The notes below the pieces were generated by a model, which worked only from the letters and a program-made list of their open reading frames with translations, was not told where the DNA came from and did no database searches. A DNA stretch of 64,000 nt from Flavobacterium johnsoniae (lineage in GTDB: Bacteria; Bacteroidota; Bacteroidia; Flavobacteriales; Flavobacteriaceae). Each line of letters starts with the position of its first letter. Positions within the stretch are counted from its first letter, which is position 1. Positions 33,396 through 43,019 of the stretch are shown here, in pieces. The stretch is taken from contig NZ_CP103794.1 of NCBI RefSeq assembly GCF_030388325.1, positions 1,984,001 through 2,048,000 of the forward strand. The letters run 5' to 3'. Both the position numbers and the translations under genes were made by a program.

Positions 33396-33468
33396 TTGTT
33401 TCAAGTTTCAGGTTTCAAGTTAAACGTCAGGTATAAACCTGAAATCTGAAACCTGAAACTTGAAACAA
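33396..33468. repeat. TTTCAAGTTTCAGG-type inverted repeat between era and der
   Basis: Perfect 22-bp arms (33396-33417 and 33447-33468) separated by 29 bases. The words TTTCAGGTTTCA and GAAACCTGAAAC are shared with the outer layer of the palindrome at 1774-2010 and, in weaker form, with 42124-42152. Confidence 0.85.
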
Positions 33469-33524
33469 AAAATAATAAAATCTTAGGTACTTAGAAACTT
33501 AGCGTCTCAGCAACTTTTTTTAAC

Positions 33525-33532
33525 TACCTTTG
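33525..33532 (+). promoter_or_regulatory. Putative -7 element of der
   Basis: TACCTTTG, about 97 bases before the der ATG; identical with the era element including the next five bases CAAAA. Confidence 0.55.
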
Positions 33533-33629
33533 CAAAAAATTTAAATAAAGCATTTTGGATTACAAGTGATTAGATTTTTAGGAAGCTAAGAATCTGAAAT
33601 CTAAAGTCTAAAATCAAAAAATCAATAAA

Positions 33630-34940
33630 ATGAGTAATAACATTGTTGCGATAGTAGGAAGACCTAATGTAGGGAAATCAACCCTGTTTAATAGGCTGAT
33701 ACAAAGAAGAGAAGCTATTGTAGATTCAGTATCTGGGGTTACCCGTGATAGAAACTATGGTAAAAGCGAGTGGAACGGAAAAGAGTTTTCTGTCATTGAT
33801 ACAGGTGGATACGTGCGCGGAAGCGATGACGTATTTGAAGGTGAAATCCGTAAACAAGTAGAACTTGCTATCGACGAAGCCGATGTTATTATTTTTGTGG
33901 TTGATGTTGAAGAAGGAATTACACCAATGGATGAAACCGTTGCAAAATTACTTCGTAAAGTAACAAAACCAGTTTTATTGGCTGTAAATAAGGTTGATAA
34001 TGCAATGCGTGAGAAAGATGCAATTGAGTTTTATAATCTTGGTTTAGGAGATTATTACACTTTTGCAAGTATTTCTGGAAGTGGAACTGGAGATTTATTA
34101 GATGCTTTAATTGATGCTTTCCCAGAAAAACCAGAAGTTGAGGTTAAAGAAGATTTACCTCGTTTTGCTGTGGTAGGTCGTCCGAATGCTGGAAAATCAA
34201 GCTTTATCAATGCTTTAATTGGTAAAGAACGTTATATAGTTACCGATATTGCTGGAACAACGCGTGACGCAATTGATACTAAATTTGATCGTTTTGGTTT
34301 CGAATTTAACTTGGTAGATACGGCTGGAATTCGTCGTAAGGCTAAAGTAAAAGAAGATTTAGAATTTTATTCTGTAATGCGCTCTGTACGTGCAATTGAG
34401 CATGCCGATATTTGTATTTTGGTTATCGATGCAACTCGTGGATTTGAAGGTCAAGATCAGAGTATTTTCTGGTTGGCTGAGAAAAACCGCAAAGGTGTTG
34501 TAATCTTAGTAAACAAATGGGATTTGGTAGAAAAAGATACCATGTCTACACGCGATTACGAAGAGAAAATCAAAAAAGAATTGATGCCTTTTACCGATGT
34601 GCCAATTTTGTTCGTTTCTGCTTTGACAAAACAACGTTTATTAAAAGCATTGGAAGCTACAGTTCAAGTTTTCGAAAACAGAAAACAAAGAATCGCAACT
34701 TCAAAATTTAACGAATATATGTTGAAAGTTATTGAAGCTTATCCGCCGCCAGCAACAAAAGGAAAATACGTAAAGATTAAATATTGTATGCAATTACCAA
34801 CTCAAACGCCTCAGTTTGTGTTTTTTGCTAACTTGCCTCAATACGTAAAAGAACCTTACAAAAGATATTTAGAAAATAAAATTAGAGAAAATTGGGATTT
34901 TGCAGGAGTTCCAATTGATATTTATATCAGAGAAAAATAA
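33630..34940 (+). CDS. der: GTPase Der (EngA)
   Basis: A 436-residue double GTPase required for 50S ribosome assembly. The first G domain has GRPNVGKST (10-18), DTGG and NKVD; the second has GRPNAGKSS (about 182-190), [17 protein letters not shown] and SAL. The C-terminal KH-like domain (about 355-436) ends with the typical PIDIYIREK. Length and order match the family. The gene is followed by a strong terminator at 34955-34983. Confidence 0.98.
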   Translation: MSNNIVAIVGRPNVGKSTLFNRLIQRREAIVDSVSGVTRDRNYGKSEWNGKEFSVIDTGGYVRGSDDVFEGEIRKQVELAIDEADVIIFVVDVEEGITPMDETVAKLLRKVTKPVLLAVNKVDNAMREKDAIEFYNLGLGDYYTFASISGSGTGDLLDALIDAFPEKPEVEVKEDLPRFAVVGRPNAGKSSFINALIGKERYIVTDIAGTTRDAIDTKFDRFGFEFNLVDTAGIRRKAKVKEDLEFYSVMRSVRAIEHADICILVIDATRGFEGQDQSIFWLAEKNRKGVVILVNKWDLVEKDTMSTRDYEEKIKKELMPFTDVPILFVSALTKQRLLKALEATVQVFENRKQRIATSKFNEYMLKVIEAYPPPATKGKYVKIKYCMQLPTQTPQFVFFANLPQYVKEPYKRYLENKIRENWDFAGVPIDIYIREK

Positions 34941-34954
34941 AATAAAAATAGCAG

Positions 34955-34983
34955 AAAAAGTCCCCATAAATAGGGGACTTTTT
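34955..34983 (+). terminator. Rho-independent terminator of der
   Basis: Stem AAAAAGTCCCC (34955-34965) / GGGGACTTTTT (34973-34983), perfect 11 bp, 7-nt loop, T run following; 15 bases past the stop codon. Confidence 0.92.
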
Positions 34984-35029
34984 TGTTTTTTGTGTCTATG
35001 TAATTATGAGATCAATTTTTTATTGGCAT

Positions 35030-35037
35030 TATATTTG
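35030..35037 (+). promoter_or_regulatory. Putative -7 element of the 915-aa outer-membrane protein gene
   Basis: TATATTTG, a perfect TAnnTTTG box 72 bases before the ATG at 35109. No TTG -33 box at 17-23 bases. Confidence 0.5.
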
Positions 35038-35108
35038 AATAAATGTAAAAAATACAATTAAACCTTTTGCAATTATTTAAGTCTTACTGATCTAACTAAC
35101 CTAATTTT

Positions 35109-37856
35109 ATGACCAAAATTTATTCATTTTTATTGTTTTTAGCTTTTGCGTACTCGGCAAATGCCCAGAATAATATCGTTATTAAAGGAACAGTGGTTGA
35201 CATCAACACACAGCTTCCTCTTGAACTTGCCACCGTTTATTTTACAACCGTAAAAGATTCAACAATGATTGAATATGCTACAACGGATAAAAACGGGAAT
35301 TTTATTATCAATACTAAAAAGTATGAAAAACCAGTCTTCTTAAAAGTCAATTACACAGGATATCAGGCTTATTTTGAAGAACAAAAAGGACTTACAGAAA
35401 GTAAAGACTTCGGGAAAATATATATGATTGAAAATGCAAATGTTCTAAATGAAGTTATAGTAAAATCGGAAGCTCCGCCAATTACAATCAAAAAAGATAC
35501 TTTAGAATTTAATGCACCTTCATATAAAGTTCGCCCAGATGCGAATGTTGAAACTTTATTAAAGCAACTACCAGGATTTGATGTTGATAATTCTGGAAAA
35601 ATCACAGTAAATGGTCGAGAAGTCAATCAAGTTTTGGTTAACGGAAAAGCATTTTTTGATAAAGATGGAGCAATTGCGATTAAAAATCTTCCGGCTGATA
35701 TTATAAAGAAAGTTCAGGTTTCTGATTTTAAAACAAAAAAAGAAGAGCTAGCAAAACAAGAATCGACTTCAGATTATTCGAGTATAAATATCACAATTGA
35801 CGAAAAGAAAAATAAAGGATATTTTGGAAAAGTGCTCGGCGGATATGGTTCAGACGAACATTATGAAAGCAGTTTGATGATGAACTTTTTTAAAAATAAA
35901 CAAAAAATCAGCGTTTTAGCTTCTTCAAATAATATCAACTCGACAGGTTTTTCTATGGATGAGGTTTTTGATAATATGGGAGGCGGAAGAAATTCAAAAG
36001 GAGGTCAAGGCGCAGGAAATGGCGGAAAAGGAATTACGCAATCGACTTTGGCTGGAATTAATTATTCTGACGACTGGACGAAAGATTTGGAGTTTATGAG
36101 CAGTTATAATTTTACAAATGCCGTAACTAAAAATGATAGTAAATCGAATCAAGTTAGTTTTTTGCCAACAGGAAATATTGTAACAGAAGCTGATTCTAAA
36201 ACTAAAAATGAAAATACGGGAAACAATGCCAATTTTCAGTTAGAATACAAAATAGATCCTACTATGCGTCTTGTTGTGGCTCCAAATTTAAATCAGTCTA
36301 ATTCGACAAATAATAATTCTTCGTTTACTTCTTCAGTAGATGAAAATGGTGAAGCGCTAAACGAAAGTACATCAACTTCTCATACAAAAGGATCTAATAC
36401 CAATTTTTCGAACAGTATTAATTTCAATAAAGTATTCGAAAAAAAGTCACGAAATCTGAGCATTGTTTTTAATAACAATAACTCTAAAAATGACTCGAAC
36501 GGGATTAATATTTCTGAAACTATCTTTCACCAAGATGGAAAACCGAATGATGAAAGAAATCAGAACGCAAAAAACAATTCAAAAAGTGATTCTTACGCAA
36601 TTGATTTAGAATATACAGAGCCAATTACAGATTCGCTTCGTGTTCGTTTTGGAACTGATTTTAACTGGCAAAATTCTGTAAATGATCAAAAAACATTTGA
36701 TTATGATGAAACTACAGATCAATATTCTGATTTGAATTTATCATTGACAAATTATACTTCATCAAAACAAAATTCGATTACGCCTAAGGTTGGAGTTACT
36801 TTGCAGAAAAATAAATTTACGCTTAATTTAAATTCTAGAACTTCAATTGTAGAATTTGATAATCATTCTTTTTATCTAAATCAAGTGACAGATTTGAATA
36901 AAAGATATATGCTTCCGTATGGAAATGCTCAATTAAGATATAAATTTAATCGTTCGAAAAATTTGACTTTTAAATATGACTATTCTAATGCGCTTCCGTC
37001 AGCAACGCAATTAATGCCAGTTGCCAATTTAAACAATCCATTAAATAGTGTAATTGGAAACCCAGATTTAAATCCGATCGAGAAAAATAGTGCGAGTGTA
37101 GATTTTAAAAATTTTGATTTTAGATCTCGTTCTGGTTACAGCGTTTATTTGAGAGGAGATTATTATAATAATGATGTGGTTTCGACTTCAATTTATGATG
37201 ATAGCGGAAAACGAAATACAACTTACGTGAATATTTCTGGAACTTATTCTGCTTCGATTGGAGGAAACTGGAATCAGCAAATTAAAAAAGATGCTCATAC
37301 ATTAAGATATGGTTTGCGTTTGAGCGGTAATTATAATTTTGATAAAGGATTTACAAATGCCGTTTTATACAATGCAAAATCTATCGTAGTTACGCCAAGT
37401 GTATATGCTTCTTATGATTATGGAGAAGTGCTTTCGATTGCGCCATCGTATAGTTTGTCTTACAATGAAACAAAATATGAAAACTCTTCGCGAGATGCAA
37501 CTTCCAATGTAATTCATAGGATTAATTTACAAACAACTTCGTATTGGCCAGCTAATTTGATTTTTGGAAATGATTTTGGATATACTTATAATTCAAATAT
37601 TTCAGATGATTTTAAAAAGGACTTTTTCCTTTGGAATACTAGTTTGTCTTATGGTTTTATGGATAAAAAATTATATGCTAAAGTGAAAGTGTATGATGTT
37701 TTAAACCAAAATCAAAGTGCTACAAGAACTATTTCGTCAACTTCTATTCGTGACGAAGAAAATACGGTTTTAAAGCGTTACGTAATGTTTTCTTTAGCTT
37801 ACAAAATCGGAAACTTTTCTGAAGGGAAAAAGGCAAGAAGACAGAGAGGATCGTGA
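35109..37856 (+). CDS. TonB-dependent receptor-like outer membrane protein (OMP_b-brl_3 type)
   Basis: A 915-residue outer-membrane protein. It has a signal peptide (KIYSFLLFLAFAYSANAQ), a CarboxypepD-regulatory-like domain (about 22-105, VIKGTVVDINTQLPLELATV), a plug-like region with VRPDANVETLLKQLPGFDVD and VNGREVNQVLVNGKAFF (about 135-185), and a long beta-barrel with Asn/Ser-rich strands, belonging to the outer-membrane beta-barrel family 3 common in Flavobacteriia. A glycine-rich loop (GGGRNSKGGQGAGNGGKG) occurs near residue 300. There is no SusD partner or regulator next to it. Its substrate is unknown. The C-terminus is basic (KKARRQRGS) rather than ending in an aromatic residue, which is unusual for a barrel. 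Confidence 0.9.
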   Translation: MTKIYSFLLFLAFAYSANAQNNIVIKGTVVDINTQLPLELATVYFTTVKDSTMIEYATTDKNGNFIINTKKYEKPVFLKVNYTGYQAYFEEQKGLTESKDFGKIYMIENANVLNEVIVKSEAPPITIKKDTLEFNAPSYKVRPDANVETLLKQLPGFDVDNSGKITVNGREVNQVLVNGKAFFDKDGAIAIKNLPADIIKKVQVSDFKTKKEELAKQESTSDYSSINITIDEKKNKGYFGKVLGGYGSDEHYESSLMMNFFKNKQKISVLASSNNINSTGFSMDEVFDNMGGGRNSKGGQGAGNGGKGITQSTLAGINYSDDWTKDLEFMSSYNFTNAVTKNDSKSNQVSFLPTGNIVTEADSKTKNENTGNNANFQLEYKIDPTMRLVVAPNLNQSNSTNNNSSFTSSVDENGEALNESTSTSHTKGSNTNFSNSINFNKVFEKKSRNLSIVFNNNNSKNDSNGINISETIFHQDGKPNDERNQNAKNNSKSDSYAIDLEYTEPITDSLRVRFGTDFNWQNSVNDQKTFDYDETTDQYSDLNLSLTNYTSSKQNSITPKVGVTLQKNKFTLNLNSRTSIVEFDNHSFYLNQVTDLNKRYMLPYGNAQLRYKFNRSKNLTFKYDYSNALPSATQLMPVANLNNPLNSVIGNPDLNPIEKNSASVDFKNFDFRSRSGYSVYLRGDYYNNDVVSTSIYDDSGKRNTTYVNISGTYSASIGGNWNQQIKKDAHTLRYGLRLSGNYNFDKGFTNAVLYNAKSIVVTPSVYASYDYGEVLSIAPSYSLSYNETKYENSSRDATSNVIHRINLQTTSYWPANLIFGNDFGYTYNSNISDDFKKDFFLWNTSLSYGFMDKKLYAKVKVYDVLNQNQSATRTISSTSIRDEENTVLKRYVMFSLAYKIGNFSEGKKARRQRGS

Positions 37857-37900
37857 TTTTTGAGGTTCTGAGGTTTTGAGGTTCAAAGGAACAAAGTTAA

Positions 37901-37936
37901 AAAAAACGGCAAATCAATTTTGATTTGCCGTTTTTT
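37901..37936. terminator. Bidirectional terminator
   Basis: Perfect 17-bp stem AAAAAACGGCAAATCAA (37901-37917) / TTGATTTGCCGTTTTTT (37920-37936). It lies between the convergent genes ending at 37856 and 37976 and has A/T runs on both sides. Confidence 0.92.
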
Positions 37937-37975
37937 TATAGAGAAATCTAAAATTTAAAATCTAAAATTTAAAAT

Positions 37976-38731
37976 CTAAAATTTCCGATTAATTCTATGA
38001 TAAACAGTAAATCTAATAATATCACGATCATAGAAATCTACACCGCTGGAACGCCTTTGGAAATTCTTTAAATATCCCAATTCTAAACCAATATTTGGAT
38101 TAAAATGATAACGCAAAGCAACATAAAAGCGATTTTGGTCGAAAGTATTGTTGCGGTTATCTTTTCCTTGATTAAATAAAATTTCATCAGAAATAGTTCC
38201 TTTTACACTTCGTTTTTCTTTTTCCCAAATCGTAAACATAGATTGCAAGCGATATCTAAATCGAAAAGCAAAAGAAAATTCATTTAAAAGTCCAGTTTTA
38301 TCTGCTTTTTGAATAAAACGTTCTTCTACTTGAAAACGGTTATGGAAAGTAATCTTTGCAATATCATTAATAAAAGTTAGATCTTGCTGTGCTCGATATT
38401 CGGGAACAGAGAAATCAGGATCTACTTTTTCGCTCTGAGTATTGACATGAAAATAAGCAAAACCAGCGCCAAAATCCATTATTTGGTTGGCACGATAGCG
38501 CGCTTGCGATCTTATTACAAAAAGATTCTCATGAACAGGATTTACAAAACTTCGATTGTCAAATTCAGAATGAATAGCCCATTTTTCAGATAATGGAAAA
38601 ATATTATAGTATCGAATCCAAGTTAAAGTTTGTTGGTCGATATTCTTTTGATTTTGCCCATTAATAAATTGGCAAGAAAGAATTATAATAAAAAGTAGCC
38701 TACAAGAAATTTTCAATTGCGATAAATTCAA
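37976..38731 (-). CDS. DUF2490 outer-membrane barrel-like protein
   Basis: A 251-residue exported protein of the DUF2490 family. A signal peptide (residues about 9-25, LLFIIILSCQFINGQ) precedes amphipathic strands such as WAIHSEFDNRSF, FDFGAGFAYFHVNT-like segments (actual MDFGAGFAYFHVNTQ), RFYVALRYHFNPNIGLELGYL and a terminal phenylalanine, consistent with an outer-membrane barrel. The cysteine in ILSCQ could allow lipidation but the motif is weak. Function unknown; single gene with terminators either side. Confidence 0.85.
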   Translation of the reverse strand: MNLSQLKISCRLLFIIILSCQFINGQNQKNIDQQTLTWIRYYNIFPLSEKWAIHSEFDNRSFVNPVHENLFVIRSQARYRANQIMDFGAGFAYFHVNTQSEKVDPDFSVPEYRAQQDLTFINDIAKITFHNRFQVEERFIQKADKTGLLNEFSFAFRFRYRLQSMFTIWEKEKRSVKGTISDEILFNQGKDNRNNTFDQNRFYVALRYHFNPNIGLELGYLKNFQRRSSGVDFYDRDIIRFTVYHRINRKF

Positions 38732-38811
38732 GCTGCGAATTTATGTAAATGATCTTATTTCTGTTCATCTAAAAATTTGTTTTGAAATCTTTTTTGTGAT
38801 TTGAACAAAAA

Positions 38812-38844
38812 AAACGAGATGCATTTTAAAAATGCATCTCGTTT
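38812..38844 (-). terminator. Terminator of the 848-aa TonB-dependent receptor gene
   Basis: Near-perfect stem AAACGAGATGCATTTT (38812-38827) / AAAATGCATCTCGTTT (38829-38844) with a minimal loop; on the minus strand it follows the stop codon at 38866 by 21 bases and is trailed by a T run. Confidence 0.88.
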
Positions 38845-38865
38845 AATACTAAACTAATTAACCGC

Positions 38866-41412
38866 TTACAATGAATACTTAAGCGTAACACCGTAAGTTC
38901 TTTGATCACCTAATACACCAGCATATTGTCCTGTATTTCCTCCTGCAGGCAATAATTGCTCATAGTAATCTTTATTTAAAAGGTTGCGTCCCCAGAAGTG
39001 AATAGATAAACCTTGTGATGCACGGAAACCTAAACGAGCATTGAAAATCGCGTAACCTTGAACAACTAAGTATTTAGAAGCTGAAGGGCTTGAAGAAAAT
39101 TCAGAACGAGCGTAAGAATCAAGAGCTAAGAAAATTTTCCCTGCATTTCCAAAGAATTTAGCACGATCAGAAAGTTCTCCTCCTAAAGATCCTGCCCATC
39201 TTGAAGCGCCTGGCAAAGCAGATCCAGAAACATCTTTAAAAGATACTGGCGCTCCAGTTTCTTCTAATGGAAGCGGTGCATTTGTAAATTTCACATACTT
39301 GCCATCTGTGTAAGTTGCTGCTCCATTTATTGTTAAGTGCTCGCTGAACACAAAACTTGCATCTAATTCTACACCTCTTACACGAACTTTATCTGCATTT
39401 GCAAGATAACCTCTATTTACTCCTAATTCAGCTGCCTGAACATTTGTTTGGAAATCTTTAATATCTGTGTTGAAGAAAGCTATATTCAAAATTGAATTTT
39501 TGAACGGAGAAGTTTTTACTCCAAATTCATAATGATACACTTTTTCTGGTTTGATAACCGCAAGATCTAATAACGGTTGTCCAGCAGAATTTGTTGGAAG
39601 ACCAGCAACGTTTACACCAACTGGTTTGTAACTTTTTGCAAAAGTTCCGTAAGCATTGATTTTATCTGAAGCCTTAAATGTAACTGTAATATTTCCAGAA
39701 AAATCCGTGTTATCAATTGCTGAATCAAACGCTTGATCAGAGTAAACTGATTTTTTCAAAGCCAATAATGCAGGATCGGTTGTCTGTAAACCTCCATACG
39801 TTGTACGAGCATAATGGGCATCTTTTTTATCAAAGTTATATCTTAAACCTGGTAAAACGTGAAGACGGTCTGTAACAGCCCAATCAATTTGTCCAAATAC
39901 TGCAGCACTAGAAGCTCTAATTCTCGCATCTGTTTTGATTCCGTAACCTTCAAAAAGTCCTGGAGTTTTCCATAAAGCACTTGTAGAACTTTGAGCAAAT
40001 CTCCACTGTGCGTTTCCAGACTCTTCTGTACCGTCAGTTTGAGAAGTTTGATCGATAAAGAATACACCAGCCACACCGCTAATTTTTGATGTTAATTGTC
40101 CAGCGTAACGAATCTCTTGAGTAATTTGAGTTTGTCTTGTTGGGTTTTGAGATTTAGCCAAAACCTGTAATCCTGTAAAATCTCTATCATTTGATGGATC
40201 CCAGTTCCAGAATCTCCATGCAGTTGTAGAAGTCAATGTTCCTCCACCAATTTTAGTGTCAACATTTAAAGAGAAACCTCCCATATCTTGATTAGAGCGC
40301 CAAGGCGTGTCATGATCTATTTTACGATCAAAAGCATTTAAGCTTGGCAATTGATAATTTAAATCAGCAATAATAGCATTAAATTGACGGTACGCCGCTC
40401 TTTGTGTTGGAGCTACACCCGCAACAACTTGCGCGTATCCATCAGGGCGCTGTGTTGTAATATCTGCCGCAAAAATAACATTTGTATTTACGGTTGGAGT
40501 CCAAAGTAATTGACCTCTAATTCCCTGATTGTTTAAAGTATTTGTAGGTCTTCCTGTTGCAACATTATCAACTAAACCATCTCTTGAAGTTCCAGAAAAA
40601 GAAATTCTTCCGGCAACTTTATTCCCTAAAGCGCCAGTTAAAGAAGCTTTAGCTTGCAAGAAAGAATAATTTCCGTAGCTCACTTCAAAGTCTGCGCCTG
40701 AAGTAAAACTTGGTTTACGAGTTGTAATATTAAATGCCCCAGAAGTTGTGTTTTTTCCGAATAAAGAACCTTGCGGACCACGTAGAACCTCAATTTGTTC
40801 TACATCAATAAAATCTAGTGTTGTAGCAGCCGGACGTGCGTAGTAAACTCCGTCAACATAGAATCCAACACCTGGATCAATTCCATCATTTGTTAATCCG
40901 AAAGGAGAACCTAAACTACGAATATTGATTCCAGTATTTCTTGGGTTAGATGAATATAATTGTACAGAAGGAACTAATTCTTTAATACGGTTAACGTTAA
41001 AAGCTCCAGTTTGTTCTGCTTGTTTTCCTGTAATAACAGAAATCGCAATTGGCACATCTTGTACTTTTTCGATACGACGTCTAGAAGAAACTACCACTTC
41101 AACAAGTTCATTTTCTTCTTTAAGCGCAACCTGAATTGGATTTACTGGTATCGAAGTTAAATCTAGTTCAACTGTTTTGTATCCAACATACTGAATTAAA
41201 AGAGTTAATGGCAATCTTCCTTTAGAGTCGATAACAAATTTACCGCTATTGTCTGTAATTGCGCTGTTGGTTGTTCCTTTAATTACTACGTTTACAGCTT
41301 CTAGAGGTGTGTTTTCTGTTGTTGTTACTACACCTTCAATGCTTTGTGCAAATGAGATAGAAAAGGTTAAAAAGAATAATATTGTAAGTATATTTTGTAT
41401 TGATGCTTTCAT
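38866..41412 (-). CDS. TonB-dependent receptor
   Basis: An 848-residue outer-membrane receptor: signal peptide (IQNILTILFFLTFSISFAQ), CarboxypepD-regulatory-like domain (about 24-105), TonB-plug domain with VPIAISVITGKQAEQTGAFN and the classic EVLRGPQGSLFGKNTTSGAFN (about 218-238; quoted part VLRGPQGSLFGKNT), then a 22-strand barrel ending in YGVTLKYSL. The plug-barrel style resembles receptors for small molecules rather than SusC-type glycan receptors, as it lacks a SusD partner. An Rrf2 regulator gene lies upstream on the same strand, suggesting iron-sulfur- or sulfur-responsive uptake (inference). Substrate unknown. Confidence 0.95.
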   Translation of the reverse strand: MKASIQNILTILFFLTFSISFAQSIEGVVTTTENTPLEAVNVVIKGTTNSAITDNSGKFVIDSKGRLPLTLLIQYVGYKTVELDLTSIPVNPIQVALKEENELVEVVVSSRRRIEKVQDVPIAISVITGKQAEQTGAFNVNRIKELVPSVQLYSSNPRNTGINIRSLGSPFGLTNDGIDPGVGFYVDGVYYARPAATTLDFIDVEQIEVLRGPQGSLFGKNTTSGAFNITTRKPSFTSGADFEVSYGNYSFLQAKASLTGALGNKVAGRISFSGTSRDGLVDNVATGRPTNTLNNQGIRGQLLWTPTVNTNVIFAADITTQRPDGYAQVVAGVAPTQRAAYRQFNAIIADLNYQLPSLNAFDRKIDHDTPWRSNQDMGGFSLNVDTKIGGGTLTSTTAWRFWNWDPSNDRDFTGLQVLAKSQNPTRQTQITQEIRYAGQLTSKISGVAGVFFIDQTSQTDGTEESGNAQWRFAQSSTSALWKTPGLFEGYGIKTDARIRASSAAVFGQIDWAVTDRLHVLPGLRYNFDKKDAHYARTTYGGLQTTDPALLALKKSVYSDQAFDSAIDNTDFSGNITVTFKASDKINAYGTFAKSYKPVGVNVAGLPTNSAGQPLLDLAVIKPEKVYHYEFGVKTSPFKNSILNIAFFNTDIKDFQTNVQAAELGVNRGYLANADKVRVRGVELDASFVFSEHLTINGAATYTDGKYVKFTNAPLPLEETGAPVSFKDVSGSALPGASRWAGSLGGELSDRAKFFGNAGKIFLALDSYARSEFSSSPSASKYLVVQGYAIFNARLGFRASQGLSIHFWGRNLLNKDYYEQLLPAGGNTGQYAGVLGDQRTYGVTLKYSL

Positions 41413-41670
41413 TTTTATATTAAGTATATGTGATTAGTAGAGTTTAAAAGAAAAAAAAATATTTTTTTAAATCAGCACATACACATCATAGATGAATTTC
41501 GTATTACAGAAGCGGAGAGTCTTCTTTGTTTGTTTTGCAAAATTTTTGATACACTTGATCGACTAAAATGTACTTTCATGTTAAAACTTTTGTAAATGGT
41601 TAGTTAATTATTTTTCTGCAAATATATATAATTAATTCTATCGATTTACTAGGGATTAGAAAATATTTTT

Positions 41671-42084
41671 TTATTTATTCACAAGTGAAGCTATTGTGAT
41701 GCCTTCCATTGCCTTCAAAGTTTTGTCTCTAATTAGCATCAAACCGTGACGTAGACTGCATTCAGACTCGGTTTTGCAATCGGAGCAAGGCTCATAAAAA
41801 TTTAAAGAAGCACACGGCAAAAGTGCAATTGCACCGTCAAATAATCGGTGAATTTCTGCCAAAGTAATGTCATTTTTGGATTTTATCAGATAATAACCGC
41901 CAAATTTTCCTTGTTTGCTGCTCACAAAACGACCGCGTTTTAGATCTAATAAAATTTGCTCTAAAAACTTTTTAGGAATATTAGCTCCTTCAGCAATTTC
42001 CACCGTTCTGGAAATGTGATTTTCGTCTTGTTCTGCTAAATAAAGTAAGGCCTTAAGGGCGTATTTTGCTTTATGTGATAACAT
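41671..42084 (-). CDS. Rrf2-family transcriptional regulator
   Basis: A 137-residue winged-helix repressor of the Rrf2 family (IscR/CymR relatives). It starts with the family pattern MLSHKAKYALKALLYLA, has the recognition helix around IPKKFLEQILLDLKRGRFV (about 36-54) and the wing KQGKFGGYYL. Four cysteines, C91, C100, C103 and C109, occur where IscR-type proteins bind an iron-sulfur cluster, though four rather than three is not the standard set. It stands 258 bases upstream of the TonB-dependent receptor gene on the same strand and is its likely regulator by context. Confidence 0.92.
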   Translation of the reverse strand: MLSHKAKYALKALLYLAEQDENHISRTVEIAEGANIPKKFLEQILLDLKRGRFVSSKQGKFGGYYLIKSKNDITLAEIHRLFDGAIALLPCASLNFYEPCSDCKTESECSLRHGLMLIRDKTLKAMEGITIASLVNK

Positions 42085-42179
42085 CTATATTAAATTGTAA
42101 AATGTAAATGTATGATATTTTAGTCTTGAAACCTAAAACTTGAAACGTGAAACAGAGAAAACTTTAAACAAAAGAATGT

Positions 42180-43019
42180 TTACCAGCTTCCGCTAGATCC
42201 ACCGCCAGAGAATCCTCCGCCGCCAAAACCACCGCCGAAGCCTCCGCCTCCGCCAAAACCTCCTCCAGATGATCCGCCACCGAAACCTCCAAATCCGCCT
42301 CCGCCGCTTCTTCCCAGATTACTCAGAATAATAACATCAAGAAGACTTGGGCCGCCGCCTCCGTTGTTGCCAGAATTGCCACCTCCGCCTCTTTTATTTC
42401 GAGAAAGTAGTATTAAAACAATTACGACAATCACTATGAAAGGAAGTATAGGGAAATCTTTTTGTTTGGTTTGTTTGCGTTCGCCTTTAAATTTTCCTTT
42501 AAAAACATCAATTATTGCGTCAGTTCCTTTGTCAAGACCATTATAGTAACTTCCAGCTTTGAATTCTGGTATAATAATATTTCGGATAATTGTTCCGCCA
42601 ATTCCAGCTGTCAAACGATCTTCAACCCCATATCCTGGATTGATCGCGATTTTTCTTTCGTTTTTAGCCAATAAAATGATTACACCATTATCGTCTTCTT
42701 TGGTTCCGCCAATTCCCCATGTTTGTCCCCATTTTGTAGCCAACTGACTTACATCTTCGCCTTTTAAGCTTTCTATAGTAATGACTACAATTTGCGTTGT
42801 GGTAGAATCAGAATAACGAATTAGTTTTTCTTCGAGTTGTGTTTTTTCAGATGCGCTTAAAACATTGGCATAATCATAAACTGAAGTTTGTTTGCTGGGA
42901 ACTTTCGGAATCTCAAATTGTGCAAAAATAGTATTGCAGATAAAAAATGCGATAAATAAGAAAGCAAACTGAAAAATTCTATTAGAGTTTAGAATTTTAT
43001 TTTTGGAATTTTTCATCAT
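42180..43019 (-). CDS. TPM-domain membrane protein with Gly-rich tail
   Basis: A 279-residue protein with signal peptide (about residues 15-34), a TPM domain (about 40-180; YDYANVLSASEKTQLEEKL and AINPGYGVEDRLTAG are typical), one membrane helix (about 190-206, ILPFIVIVVIVLILL) and a glycine/serine-rich tail. The TPM fold is known from Psb32/YgcG proteins; in bacteria YgcG-type proteins accompany LemA and act in the envelope. Its ATG directly follows the TAA of the preceding TPM gene, so the two are translationally coupled. It is the last gene of the M23-MerR-LemA-TPM-TPM operon. Confidence 0.9.
   Translation of the reverse strand: MMKNSKNKILNSNRIFQFAFLFIAFFICNTIFAQFEIPKVPSKQTSVYDYANVLSASEKTQLEEKLIRYSDSTTTQIVVITIESLKGEDVSQLATKWGQTWGIGGTKEDDNGVIILLAKNERKIAINPGYGVEDRLTAGIGGTIIRNIIIPEFKAGSYYNGLDKGTDAIIDVFKGKFKGERKQTKQKDFPILPFIVIVVIVLILLSRNKRGGGGNSGNNGGGGPSLLDVIILSNLGRSGGGGFGGFGGGSSGGGFGGGGGFGGGFGGGGFSGGGSSGSW

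Noticed and set aside
41619..41626. TATATTTG on the minus strand as promoter of the 848-aa receptor
   Set aside because: It is over 200 bases from the start codon and has no -33 box; in A/T-rich DNA a single box at this distance is weak evidence.
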